Source: Hymenobacter negativus (GTDB lineage: Bacteria; Bacteroidota; Bacteroidia; Cytophagales; Hymenobacteraceae). Taken from it: 64,000 nt of DNA. Made by a program: the position numbers and the translations under genes. Each line of letters starts with the position of its first letter. The first letter of the stretch is position 1. Shown here in pieces: positions 50,542-58,302 of the stretch. The stretch lies in contig NZ_JAEDAE010000004.1 of assembly GCF_016056375.1 (NCBI RefSeq), positions 372,001-436,000 on the forward strand, read 5' to 3'. The notes beneath the pieces were generated by a model. The model was not told the origin of the DNA. It was given only the letters and a program-made list of their open reading frames with translations, and did no database searches.

Positions 50542-50925
50542 CTACCCGCTGTAGCCGCCGCCGCTGGCGGGCTCGGTGGCGCTGCCGTTTTCAGGTTCGG
50601 CGGGGGTGGGCAGGTCGGGCTGGGTATGCAGGTCGAGGTGGCTGTAGTCGGGTGCGCCATTGCCGCCCGACACGGGGGCTTCGTCGTAGGTGCTCTCCAG
50701 TTCCGAGAGGTCGAATTCCTCCGTGGGCGTGCCGAAGCTCACCTTGGCCGTGATGCGGTACTCGACAATGCGGTTGGCCTGCACCTTGCAGCTCTGGTCT
50801 TTGATGTAAATGGAATTGATGTTTGGTACCGAGCTGCTGAGCTGGGCCACGGCGCGTTGCAGGGCGTCTTCAAAGCTCTTTTCGGACGAGGCCAGAATTT
50901 CGATGACTTGTTTGATGGAGGACAT
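50542..50925 (-). CDS. Dodecin family flavoprotein with long acidic C-terminal tail
   Basis: The first 66 residues match the dodecin fold: [20 protein letters not shown], a central [11 protein letters not shown] strand and [13 protein letters not shown]. Dodecins form dodecamers that store riboflavin, FMN or CoA. Usual family length is about 70 residues; here a 60-residue tail (about 68-127; [13 protein letters not shown] then Pro/Ser/Gly-rich and ending GGGYSG) follows. The tail is acidic and predicted disordered. The gene is divergent from fumC. Confidence 0.85.
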   Translation of the reverse strand: MSSIKQVIEILASSEKSFEDALQRAVAQLSSSVPNINSIYIKDQSCKVQANRIVEYRITAKVSFGTPTEEFDLSELESTYDEAPVSGGNGAPDYSHLDLHTQPDLPTPAEPENGSATEPASGGGYSG

Positions 50926-50927
50926 GC

Positions 50928-51127
50928 GGGTTGGGGAATTATAGGATTGGTGGGCTGGTGGAGTGGCGCGGCAGGCTTCGCCAGCGCCTTTTTGCTGTAC
51001 GCAGGAAGCCTTTGGGCGGCTATTTCTGTTGAAGTAAAAGCCGCGCTACGGCGGCAGCGTACTTTTGCATTCAGTCATGGCTGCCACGACACTCCGCCAG
51101 CCCACTACTTCACCTATCCACCAACCC
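50928..51127. repeat. Imperfect 49-base inverted arms around the fumC promoter
   Basis: Left arm 50928-50976 and right arm 51079-51127 align over 49 bases without gaps, about 36 matching as reverse complements (core GGGCTGG-GGAGTG). The left arm is C-poor, the right arm G-poor. The right arm ends 8 bases before the fumC ATG. The 102-base loop contains a TACTTTTG -7 element at 51060-51067. Confidence 0.8.
51060..51067 (+). promoter_or_regulatory. Candidate -7 element for fumC
   Basis: TACTTTTG is an exact match to the Bacteroidota -7 consensus TAnnTTTG. It would give a leader of about 60 bases that carries the right arm of the inverted repeat. No clear -33 TTG was found at 19-21 bases. Confidence 0.55.
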
Positions 51128-51135
51128 ACCACCTA

Positions 51136-52536
51136 ATGGCTTTCCGCACCGAAAAGGACACCATGGGCACCGTTCAGGTGCCTGCTACCGCGTACTGGGG
51201 CGCTCAGACCCAGCGCAGCATCGAGAATTTCCCCATCGCCCAGGACATCAATCGGATGCCCAAGGAAATCATCGCCGCCTTCGCCTACCTCAAGAAAGCC
51301 GCCGCCCTCACCAACCGCGACGCCGGTATCCTCTCGGCCGAGAAAGCCGCCCTGATTGGCCAGGTGGCCGACGAAATTCTAGCCGGCAAGCTCGCCGACT
51401 CGTTCCCGCTGGTGGTGTGGCAAACCGGCTCAGGCACGCAGAGCAACATGAACGTGAACGAGGTGATTGCCTACCGCGGCCACGTTCTCAACGGCGGCCA
51501 GCTCACCGACGAAAAGAAGGCCCTGGCCCCCAACGACGACGTGAACAAGAGCCAGAGCTCGAACGACACGTTCCCGACGGCCATGCACATCGCGGCCTAC
51601 AAAATCCTGGTCGAGACGACCATCCCCGGCATCGAGAAGCTGCGCGACGCGCTGAAAGCCAAGTCGAAAGACTTCATGCACATCGTTAAAATCGGCCGCA
51701 CCCACTTCATGGATGCCACGCCGCTCACGCTGGGCCAGGAGTTTTCGGGCTACGTGAGCCAGCTCGACCACGGCCTGAAGGCCATTAAAAACACGCTGGC
51801 GCACCTGAGCGAGCTGGCCCTCGGCGGCACGGCCGTGGGCACGGGCATCAACACGCCCAAAGGCTACTCGGTGAACGTGGCCAAGCATATTGCCGAGCTC
51901 ACCGGCCTGCCCTTCGTGACGGCCGAAAACAAGTTTGAAGCCCTGGCCGCCCACGACGCCATTGTGGAAGCCCACGGCGCCCTCAAAACGGTAGCCGTGA
52001 GTTTGATGAAAATTGCCAACGACATTCGCATGCTCAGCTCCGGCCCGCGCGCCGGCATTGGCGAAATCGACATCCCGGACAACGAGCCCGGCTCCAGCAT
52101 CATGCCCGGCAAGGTGAACCCTACCCAGTGCGAGGCCATGACGATGGTGGCGGCCCAAGTGATGGGCAACGACGTGGCCATCAGCGTGGGCGGCTCGATG
52201 GGCCACTTCGAGCTGAACGTGTTTAAGCCGGTGATGATTTACAACTTCCTGCACTCGGCCCGCCTCATCGGCGACGTGTGCGTGAGCTTCACCGACAAGT
52301 GCGCCGTGGGCATCGAGCCCATCAAGAAAAACATCCAGAAGCACGTCGACTCGTCCTTGATGCTCGTGACAGCCCTCAACCCGCACATTGGCTATTACAA
52401 AGCGGCCGAAATTGCTCAGACGGCCCACAAAAACGGCTCCACGCTGAAGGAAACCGCCATCAAGCTCGGCTACGTGACCGCCGCTGAATTCGACGAGTGG
52501 ATGAAGCCGGAGGAAATGGTGGGCGAGATTAAGTAA
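51136..52536 (+). CDS. fumC: Class II fumarate hydratase
   Basis: The 466-residue enzyme interconverts fumarate and malate in the TCA cycle without an iron-sulfur cluster. The family signature [16 protein letters not shown] (about 317-332) is intact, and the substrate-binding segments [12 protein letters not shown] (about 97-108), [11 protein letters not shown] (137-147) and [20 protein letters not shown] match FumC closely. The start [16 protein letters not shown] is fixed by this conserved N-terminus; the open frame extends far upstream through non-coding sequence. It is cytoplasmic and stands alone. Confidence 0.97.
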   Translation: MAFRTEKDTMGTVQVPATAYWGAQTQRSIENFPIAQDINRMPKEIIAAFAYLKKAAALTNRDAGILSAEKAALIGQVADEILAGKLADSFPLVVWQTGSGTQSNMNVNEVIAYRGHVLNGGQLTDEKKALAPNDDVNKSQSSNDTFPTAMHIAAYKILVETTIPGIEKLRDALKAKSKDFMHIVKIGRTHFMDATPLTLGQEFSGYVSQLDHGLKAIKNTLAHLSELALGGTAVGTGINTPKGYSVNVAKHIAELTGLPFVTAENKFEALAAHDAIVEAHGALKTVAVSLMKIANDIRMLSSGPRAGIGEIDIPDNEPGSSIMPGKVNPTQCEAMTMVAAQVMGNDVAISVGGSMGHFELNVFKPVMIYNFLHSARLIGDVCVSFTDKCAVGIEPIKKNIQKHVDSSLMLVTALNPHIGYYKAAEIAQTAHKNGSTLKETAIKLGYVTAAEFDEWMKPEEMVGEIK

Positions 52537-52560
52537 TACATTTTGTCATCTGATAAAAAG

Positions 52561-52649
52561 CTGTCATCCTGAGCGGAGCGAAGGACCTTATCACGTTGAT
52601 ACGATTTGTTCAGGCATGATAAGGTCCTTCGCTCCGCTCAGGATGACAG
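52561..52649. repeat. REP-like palindrome, TGTCATCCTGAGC family (copy 2)
   Basis: Left arm 52561-52594 and right arm 52616-52649 pair over 34 bases, allowing a mismatch near the loop. Compared with the copy at 30742, the GCGCAGCG core is GCGGAGCG, and both arms carry the matching change, so pairing is kept. Lies after fumC and before a terminator. Confidence 0.9.
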
Positions 52650-52651
52650 AC

Positions 52652-52703
52652 GAAAAAAGAAAAGCCGCTCTTCCGCTCATGGAAGGGCGGCTTTTCTTTT
52701 TTC
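52652..52703. terminator. Bidirectional intrinsic terminator
   Basis: GAAAAAAGAAAAGCCGCTC... and ...GGGCGGCTTTTCTTTTTTC pair over 23 bases (one mismatch) around a 6-base loop, giving A/T tracts on both sides. Confidence 0.88.
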
Positions 52704-52707
52704 CCGG

Positions 52708-52715
52708 CATCTTTG
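52708..52715 (+). promoter_or_regulatory. Candidate -7 element for the GNAT gene
   Basis: CATCTTTG differs at one position from the TAnnTTTG consensus and ends 7 bases before the ATG at 52723. Confidence 0.35.
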
Positions 52716-52722
52716 CAGCCCT

Positions 52723-53316
52723 ATGGATTTTTCCGCCCAAGTAGTCCTCGAAAACACCCGCGCCCGGCTGCGCCCGCTCGAGCTCACCGATTTTGAAGCC
52801 CTCAAAGCCGTGGCTTTCGATGCCGATATCTGGAAGTACACCCTCACGCGGGGAGACGATGCTGTGAGCCTGGCCGCCTACCTGCGCCAAGCCGTGGAAG
52901 CCCGCGAGCAGGGCCTGCGCTACCCGTTTGCCATCATCGACCGCGAAACCGGTGAGCTAGCCGGCAGCACCAGCTACTACAACGTGGCCGAGGCCGACCA
53001 GCGCCTGAGCATCGGCTACACCTGGGTGGGCCGCAAGTTCCAGCGCTCGGGCCTAAACCGGGCCTGCAAGCACCTGCTGCTCTGTCACGCTTTTGGGCAG
53101 CTCGACTGCGAGCGGGTGGAGCTGGAAACCGACTCGCGCAACCACAAGTCGCGCACGGCCATGGCCCGCATGGGCGCCACCGAGGAAGGCACCCTGCGCA
53201 GCCACCGCCTCACGCAGGGCAGCGTGCGGCGTGATACGGTCATTTTCAGCATCATCCGGCCCGAATGGCCGGCCCTGCGCAATTCCACCTTCAAAGAATT
53301 TGAAGCCCGTGGCTGA
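52723..53316 (+). CDS. GNAT family N-acetyltransferase (RimJ/RimL type)
   Basis: A 197-residue cytoplasmic acetyltransferase. The N-terminal LENTRARLRPLELTDFEALK and the acetyl-CoA-binding region GYTWVGRKFQRSGLNRACK (about 100-118) are typical of the RimJ/RimL-like GNAT group; a C-terminal LETDSRNHKSRTAMARMGATEEG motif follows. It would transfer an acetyl group from acetyl-CoA to an amine on a protein or small molecule; substrate unknown. Its stop overlaps the next gene (GTG start) by 8 bases, so the two may be translationally coupled. Confidence 0.93.
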   Translation: MDFSAQVVLENTRARLRPLELTDFEALKAVAFDADIWKYTLTRGDDAVSLAAYLRQAVEAREQGLRYPFAIIDRETGELAGSTSYYNVAEADQRLSIGYTWVGRKFQRSGLNRACKHLLLCHAFGQLDCERVELETDSRNHKSRTAMARMGATEEGTLRSHRLTQGSVRRDTVIFSIIRPEWPALRNSTFKEFEARG

Positions 53317-53716
53317 GCCCACCTCGCCCGCCCCCGACCGGTTGCGCCCGCCCGATGGCCTGTGGCGACGGCGTGTGGCCAGCTTCGGCCACGCCGGGCG
53401 CGGCGTGTGGTCGGCGCTGCGGTCAGAGGTGCATTTGCGCTTTCACGCGCTGGCTACGGTAGTGGTCATTGGGCTGGGGCTCTACTGCCACATCACGCGC
53501 CTGGAATGGGCGCTGGTAGCCATTGCGGTGGCCTGCGTGTGGTCGGCTGAATTGATGAATACCGCTATCGAAGCTCTTACCGATTTAGCTTCGCCGGCCT
53601 GGCATCCGCTGGCCGGCAAGGCCAAGGACGTGGCCGCCGGGGCCGTGCTGCTTGCGGCGCTGGGCGCGCTGGTGGTGGGGGCGCTGGTGTTCGGGCCCTA
53701 CTTTTTTAATGCCTGA
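53309..53716 (+). CDS. dgkA: Diacylglycerol/undecaprenol kinase (DagK family)
   Basis: A 135-residue membrane protein starting at GTG 53309, overlapping the GNAT stop by 8 bases. The DagK core has three membrane helices (about 52-66, 70-90, 110-130) and the catalytic motif AELMNTAIEALTDLAS (about 81-96) followed by HPLAGKAKDVAAGAVLLAA. It phosphorylates undecaprenol or diacylglycerol using ATP, feeding cell-wall lipid carrier recycling. A basic cytoplasmic tail (1-35) precedes helix 1. An upstream ATG does not exist in this frame near the start, which supports the GTG. Confidence 0.9.
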   Translation: MAEPTSPAPDRLRPPDGLWRRRVASFGHAGRGVWSALRSEVHLRFHALATVVVIGLGLYCHITRLEWALVAIAVACVWSAELMNTAIEALTDLASPAWHPLAGKAKDVAAGAVLLAALGALVVGALVFGPYFFNA

Positions 53717-53805
53717 TTGCGGCCCTCCCTCAACTATTGGCCGCGCCGGGCGTACCCATAAGCAGCCCCCGCTCGTGGGCGCGCCTTGCTTCTCCCCCCA
53801 TCCTT

Positions 53806-54261
53806 ATGCGTTTGTTCTCTTTGGCTGCCGCTTTGCTTCTCACCACGGCCTGTGCCCACCAGCAGGTGAGCGTGACCACGCCCACCTCGCCCCCGCCCAG
53901 CGGCCAGGTGAGCGCCACCGACGCCGCCCCCACCAGCGCCAACACTGTGGACCCCGTGTACGCCCGCATTCCCGAATCGGACACCACGGCGCGCCCGCAA
54001 TGGCTGAAAGCTCGTATCGCGGCTGTGCTGGCCGAGCGCAAGCGCAACCCCATTACCCGCATTCTGCGCTACCAATACGAGGGCAAAACGGTGTACTATC
54101 AGTCGGCCCCGTGCTGCGACCAGTTTTCGCAGGTGTTCGACACCAAAGGCCGGCTGATTTGCAACCCCGACGGCGGCATCACGGGCAAGGGCGACGGTAA
54201 GTGCCCGGACTTTGAAAAAAACAAAACCAACGAGAAACTGGTCTGGCAAGACCCCAGGTAG
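53806..54261 (+). CDS. DUF6970 domain lipoprotein
   Basis: A 151-residue lipoprotein: MRLFSLAAALLLTTACAH gives a lipobox ending in Cys16. The mature part ends with a Cys-rich module ILRYQYEGKTVYYQ, APCCDQFSQVFDTKGRL, ICNPDGGITGKGDGKCPDF that matches the DUF6970 pattern, with four Cys likely in disulfides. Function unknown. It starts 90 bases after dgkA, likely in the same transcript or just after it. ATG 53806 begins the lipoprotein signal. Confidence 0.85.
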   Translation: MRLFSLAAALLLTTACAHQQVSVTTPTSPPPSGQVSATDAAPTSANTVDPVYARIPESDTTARPQWLKARIAAVLAERKRNPITRILRYQYEGKTVYYQSAPCCDQFSQVFDTKGRLICNPDGGITGKGDGKCPDFEKNKTNEKLVWQDPR

Positions 54262-54362
54262 AGTTAAGAGTTAGGAGTTAAAAGTTAGGAGTTGAAAACG
54301 GCGGCTTGCCGGCTCAGCATCCTATTCTTCAACTCTTAACTTCTGACTCTCAACTTTTAAAT
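54261..54362. repeat. Inverted arms of GAGTTA/TAACTC units before the second dinB
   Basis: Left arm 54261-54298 is built of repeated GAGTTAAGAGTTAGG-type units and lacks C; right arm about 54323-54362 is the imperfect reverse complement (about 25 of 32 bases) and is G-poor. The loop includes a CGGCGGCTTGCCGG hairpin. The right arm ends 4 bases before the ATG at 54367. Confidence 0.8.
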
Positions 54363-54366
54363 CCCT

Positions 54367-54858
54367 ATGATTAACACAATTGCCAAGCTCGGCGCTTTCA
54401 ACGTTTGGGCCAACGAAACCCTGCTGCGCCGCCTCGATTCGTCGGCAGCGGCCGGTCAGGAAATTCCGCAGCCGGTGCTGCGTTTGTTCAGCCACGCCAT
54501 CAATGCGCAATGCATCTGGATTGCCCGCATCACTGGCACCCAAAGCCCTGTGAAGGTGTGGCAGGAGCACGATTTGGCGGGCATCCACCACTGGCACGAG
54601 CAGTCGTCGGAGCGCCTGCGCGAACTTTGTGAAATCACCGACGAAGCCGAGCTGGGCCGCCACATTCAGTACACCAACTCGCAAGGCGACGCCTATGACT
54701 CGCTGGTGAGCGACATCCTCACCCACGCCGTGACGCACGCCACCTACCACCGGGCCCAGGCAGCCACCAAAATGCGCGAAGGCGGCTTGGAGCCCGTCAA
54801 TTCTGACTTCATCACCTACTGCCGCGAAATGAGCGGGCAGGTGCAACCGCAGCTGTAG
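54367..54858 (+). CDS. DinB family protein (second copy)
   Basis: A 163-residue DinB-like protein with His residues in LFSHAINAQCIWIARI (near residue 40) and in the C-terminal helix LTHAVTHATYHRAQAATK (about 121-138), where H-x3-H metal binding is expected. It differs clearly from the DinB at 17025 in length and sequence. No partner gene suggests its substrate. A TGTAGAGACGC palindrome follows its stop. Confidence 0.9.
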   Translation: MINTIAKLGAFNVWANETLLRRLDSSAAAGQEIPQPVLRLFSHAINAQCIWIARITGTQSPVKVWQEHDLAGIHHWHEQSSERLRELCEITDEAELGRHIQYTNSQGDAYDSLVSDILTHAVTHATYHRAQAATKMREGGLEPVNSDFITYCREMSGQVQPQL

Positions 54859-54874
54859 CGGTTCGGCGGCACGA

Positions 54875-54959
54875 TGTAGAGACGCATACCTGCGTCTCGG
54901 CGTCTGCGTCGACAAAACAGATGCCGCTCAACGACGAGACGCAAGTATGCGTCTCTACA
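54875..54959. repeat. TGTAGAGACGC-family inverted repeat
   Basis: Arms TGTAGAGACGCATACCTGCG... (54875-54899) and their complement (54935-54959) pair over 25 bases with one mismatch; loop 35 bases. Same family as 14635-14674 and 57787-57897. Lies between the second dinB and a response regulator. Confidence 0.85.
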
Positions 54960-55044
54960 CCACAGGCAGCCCGGCGCGTAGCTTTGGGCTGCCTGTTCTG
55001 GTTTCAGGCCCCCGCCTTCCTGCCATCGGAAACGCACCGAACTC

Positions 55045-55722
55045 ATGAAAATTCTGCTGGTTGAGGACGAGCCCCCGCTGGCTTCGTTCGTCAAGAAAGG
55101 CTTTGAGCACGAAGGCTACGACCTGACCGTGGCCTACGACGGCCGCACCGGCTGGTCGCTCTACGAGCAGCAGCCCTACGACCTGGTTATTCTCGATGTT
55201 AACCTGCCCTATATCAACGGGGTGGAGCTGTGTCATCGCATCCGGGCCCACAGCCGCCTGGTCCCCATCCTGCTGCTCACTGCTCTCGACAGCCTCGACG
55301 ACAAAGAAGCTGGCTTCGCGGCCGGGGCCGATGATTACCTCGTCAAGCCGTTCGAATTCAGGGAATTATTAATGCGAGCCCGTGCCCTCACCCAGCGCTA
55401 CGCCGCCGCGGCCGGCCAGCGCCAGGAGCTGCGCATGGCCGACCTCGTACTCGACCTCGACGCCAAAACCGTGACCCGCGCCGGCCAGCGCATCGACCTC
55501 ACCACCCGCGAGTATTCGCTGCTGGAACACTTACTGCGCAACCGCGGCCGGGTGGTGTCGCGGGTCGACATTGCCGAGCGGGTCTGGGACCTGGATTTCG
55601 ACACCACCACCAATGTTATTGACGTGTACGTGAGCTACTTGCGCAAGAAGCTGGACCGGGGTTTCTCGCCCAAGCTCATCCATACCGTGGTAGGCATGGG
55701 CTATGTAATGCGGGAAGAGTAG
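55045..55722 (+). CDS. OmpR/PhoB family response regulator
   Basis: A 225-residue regulator with a receiver domain (about 2-115: E9/D10, phosphoacceptor D51 in LVILDVNLP, Thr in LLLTALD, K101 in YLVKPFEF) and a winged-helix DNA-binding domain (about 128-223; LTTREYSLLEHLLRNRGRVV, DVYVSYLRKKLD). It is followed 32 bases later by a membrane histidine kinase, its likely partner. The pair precedes gluconokinase and an RND efflux operon and may control one of them, but no operator was identified. Confidence 0.95.
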   Translation: MKILLVEDEPPLASFVKKGFEHEGYDLTVAYDGRTGWSLYEQQPYDLVILDVNLPYINGVELCHRIRAHSRLVPILLLTALDSLDDKEAGFAAGADDYLVKPFEFRELLMRARALTQRYAAAAGQRQELRMADLVLDLDAKTVTRAGQRIDLTTREYSLLEHLLRNRGRVVSRVDIAERVWDLDFDTTTNVIDVYVSYLRKKLDRGFSPKLIHTVVGMGYVMREE

Positions 55723-55754
55723 CGTCCAAGCCACAAGGCCCAAGCACCTATAAT

Positions 55755-57137
55755 ATGCTGATTCGCAATAAGCTGATGCTGCGGTTTACGCTGCTGGTGC
55801 TGGGCATCCAGCTCGGCTTTTCGGTGTTCATCTATTATTTCAACGCCAACACGCGGTTTCAGCGCTTTGCGCATCGGCTCGAAACCAGCGCCACACTGGC
55901 TGGCCGGCTGCTAGTACGCAGCCACAAGCTCGAAGTGGGCACAATGGGCAGCCTGCGGCGGGGCGACCTGCTCACGCTCAGCGGCGAGCAAATCAGCATT
56001 TACGGGCCGGATAACGCCCTGCGCTACAGCAGCGCCGACAACATCGACCAGGCCGTGAACCGGGCGCGGCTGGCGGGTTTGCAGCCCGGGCAGCGCATCA
56101 GCTACCCGGCTGTGGGCCAGCGCGAAACGGTGGGCATGGCTTTCGAGCACGAGCACGAAGGTCAACGGAGCGTGTACCGCATTTTCGTTTCGGCCGAGGA
56201 CCGGGTGGGCTGGGCGTGGTTGCAGCAGGTGCGCCTGCTGCTGGCGCTGGGCAACGTGGGAGCCCTGGGGCTCACCATTCTGGCGGGCTGGTATTTTGCG
56301 GGCGCGGCCCTGCGGCCGGTAGCGCGCATAAGCCGGCAGGCGAGCCGGATTTCGGCTACCAGCCTGGGCCGGCGGCTGTCGGAAGGCAATGGGCGCGACG
56401 AGCTGGCCCAGCTCGCGCACGTCTTCAACACCATGCTGGCCGGGCTGGAGCAGGCTTTCGATGCCCAGAAAAGCTTCCTGGCCCACGCCTCGCACGAGCT
56501 GCGCACGCCCCTCACCACCCTGACCGGCACCCTTGAAACGGCCCTGGCCTACGATGCCTCGCTGCCCGAGGCGCGGCAGAGCCTGGCACAGGCGCTGGAA
56601 GCCTCACGGCACCTTACGGCCCTCACCAGCAGCCTATTGTCGTTGGCAAAGGTTGACGGCGCCCTACCGGAATTTGAGCCGGTGCGGCTGGATGAATGCC
56701 TGAACCAGGCCCTGAGTTTTGCCCGCGCCAAGTACGCGGGGCGGGAATTTCGGCTGGCGTTCGGCGAGCTGCCGGCCGAAGCCGAAACCGATGTCTTCAT
56801 GGTGCCCGGCAACGCCGAACTGCTCACCACGGCCCTGCTGAACCTGCTTGACAATGCCGGCAAGTACTCAGCCGGCCCTGTGCAGGCGGAGCTGGCTTAC
56901 GAAGGGCCAACCACGTTGCGCGTCCGCATTGCCGACGTGGGGCCCGGCCTCACCCCCGAGGAGTTGAGTCGCATCTACGAGCCGCTGTACCGGGCGGCGG
57001 GCGCGGTGGGCCGGCCCGGCTACGGCCTGGGGCTGCCGCTCACGCAGCGCATTGTGCAGCGCCACGGCGGCCGGCTGGAACTGTCCTCGGTGCCCGGGCA
57101 GGGCACCACGGCCACGGTGTGGCTGCCGGCCGCGTAG
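55755..57137 (+). CDS. Membrane sensor histidine kinase (HAMP-HisKA-HATPase)
   Basis: A 460-residue kinase: two membrane helices (about 10-30 and 158-180) bracket a periplasmic sensor region; a HAMP domain (about 182-232) leads to HisKA with H247 in ASHELRTPL and a HATPase domain with NLLDNAGKYS (N box), DVGPGL (G1) and GYGLGLPL (G2). It phosphorylates the OmpR-type regulator encoded 32 bases upstream. The sensor domain is about 125 residues and is not a recognised family. Confidence 0.95.
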   Translation: MLIRNKLMLRFTLLVLGIQLGFSVFIYYFNANTRFQRFAHRLETSATLAGRLLVRSHKLEVGTMGSLRRGDLLTLSGEQISIYGPDNALRYSSADNIDQAVNRARLAGLQPGQRISYPAVGQRETVGMAFEHEHEGQRSVYRIFVSAEDRVGWAWLQQVRLLLALGNVGALGLTILAGWYFAGAALRPVARISRQASRISATSLGRRLSEGNGRDELAQLAHVFNTMLAGLEQAFDAQKSFLAHASHELRTPLTTLTGTLETALAYDASLPEARQSLAQALEASRHLTALTSSLLSLAKVDGALPEFEPVRLDECLNQALSFARAKYAGREFRLAFGELPAEAETDVFMVPGNAELLTTALLNLLDNAGKYSAGPVQAELAYEGPTTLRVRIADVGPGLTPEELSRIYEPLYRAAGAVGRPGYGLGLPLTQRIVQRHGGRLELSSVPGQGTTATVWLPAA

Positions 57138-57274
57138 CTGGTGGAGGGCCCGGCGCACGCCCGTTAAGCTCAGCATTTCGTAAAGAAAGGCCGGCACCAG
57201 TAGCCACCGCCGGAAACTTTTAATTAGGCTTTATTTCCAACGCATTACCTTTTTCTCAAATTAATCAGGCAGGT

Positions 57275-57790
57275 ATGAGTTTCATCGTCATGGGGGTTTC
57301 GGGCTGCGGCAAAACAACGGTGGGCGAGTTGCTCGCCAAAAAACTCAACCTGCCGTTTTACGACGCCGACGACTTCCACTCACAGGCCAACATCGACAAA
57401 ATGGCCCACGGCACGCCCCTCACCGACGAGGACCGGAGTAGCTGGCTGGCCACGCTGGCCACCAAGCTGGGCGAGTGGGAAAAAGCCGGCGGGGCCATAT
57501 TGGCCTGCTCGGCCCTGAAAGAGAAATACCGCGACACTCTGCAAAGTAAATCGACGGAGCCGCTGCACTGGGTTTTCCTAGATGGCCCCAAGGAGCTGCT
57601 GCTGGAGCGCATAAGCGGGCGCAAAGGCCACTACATGCATTCGAATATGCTCGATTCGCAGCTGGCGACGCTGGAGCGGCCGGCTTATGCCCTGCGCCTG
57701 TCCATCACAAGCACGCCGGAGGAACTGATGAACCAGATTGCAACGGCGTTGGAGAAGGACCCAACAGTGGGTACCAAGCCAGGGGTGTAG
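57275..57790 (+). CDS. gntK: Gluconokinase, GntK family
   Basis: A 171-residue P-loop kinase: Walker A GVSGCGKT at 7-14, the GntK substrate loop YDADDFHSQANIDKMAHG (about 28-45) and GTPLTDEDRSSWL. It phosphorylates D-gluconate to 6-phosphogluconate for the pentose phosphate or Entner-Doudoroff route. The promoter region upstream (57187-57274) is AT-rich. No gluconate transporter or dehydratase is in the window, so its pathway context is unclear. Confidence 0.95.
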   Translation: MSFIVMGVSGCGKTTVGELLAKKLNLPFYDADDFHSQANIDKMAHGTPLTDEDRSSWLATLATKLGEWEKAGGAILACSALKEKYRDTLQSKSTEPLHWVFLDGPKELLLERISGRKGHYMHSNMLDSQLATLERPAYALRLSITSTPEELMNQIATALEKDPTVGTKPGV

Positions 57791-57897
57791 AGACACAATA
57801 TTTTGCGTCTTGTCGTTTAACGGCTCGCGTTGAACGGTAGCAACCAGTGGACGCCCAAACAGTGCGGACGACAGGACGCAACTATACGCATACATAG
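57787..57897. repeat. Degenerate TGTAGAGACGC-family element
   Basis: GTGTAGAGACACAATATTTT...GCGTCTTGTCGT on the left and ACGACAGGACGC...ACGCATACAT on the right are decayed copies of the family arms. Many mismatches indicate an old insertion downstream of gntK. A short ACGGT/ACCGT hairpin with T-run at 57928-57945 follows and may be the terminator. Confidence 0.6.
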
Positions 57898-57995
57898 CGG
57901 CCACGTGCCATTTTCATCTATTCTAATACGGTTCTCATACCGTTTTAATGTCGGGTTGGGTGCTTTGCGGGCAGTTGCCACCACCGCAAACGACC

Positions 57996-58265
57996 ATGTC
58001 CTCCCAGCTCCGGCCCTTTAATTTCCTGGTTTTGCTCTTGGCCGGAGCTTTGGCGTTGTCGCTGGGGCTCAATGGCTTTCTGCTGTACAAAACACCCGCG
58101 CCAGCGAGTGACTGCGAAGACCTGCAGGAAACCGAAGCCGACCTGCGCCTCACGCAGCGGCTACTGGCCCGCTGTCAGGCTGCCCATCAGCAGCAGGACA
58201 GCCTGCTGGCCCTCCGCCCCACCATTTCTACTGCCGTGCCCACGGCTACCACCACGGCCCACTAG
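57996..58265 (+). CDS. Small membrane-anchored coiled-coil-like protein
   Basis: An 89-residue protein with one membrane helix (about 9-30, FLVLLLAGALALSLGLNGFLLY) and a short periplasmic part rich in Glu, Gln, Leu and Arg (CEDLQETEADLRLTQRLLARC, then AAHQQQDSLLAL) likely to be helical, plus a Thr/Pro tail. Family not recognised. It lies 38 bases before the RND adaptor on the same strand, with start MSSQLRPFNF chosen over an upstream ATG, and may be co-expressed with it. Confidence 0.65.
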   Translation: MSSQLRPFNFLVLLLAGALALSLGLNGFLLYKTPAPASDCEDLQETEADLRLTQRLLARCQAAHQQQDSLLALRPTISTAVPTATTTAH

Positions 58266-58302
58266 CGGGCGCGTGGCTTTCTGCTTGCTCATTCTTTTCC
58301 TC

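Noticed and set aside
57927..57945. ACGGT/ACCGT hairpin as a confirmed terminator of gntK
   Set aside because: A five-base stem with a three-T run is weak, so it is mentioned only as a possibility.
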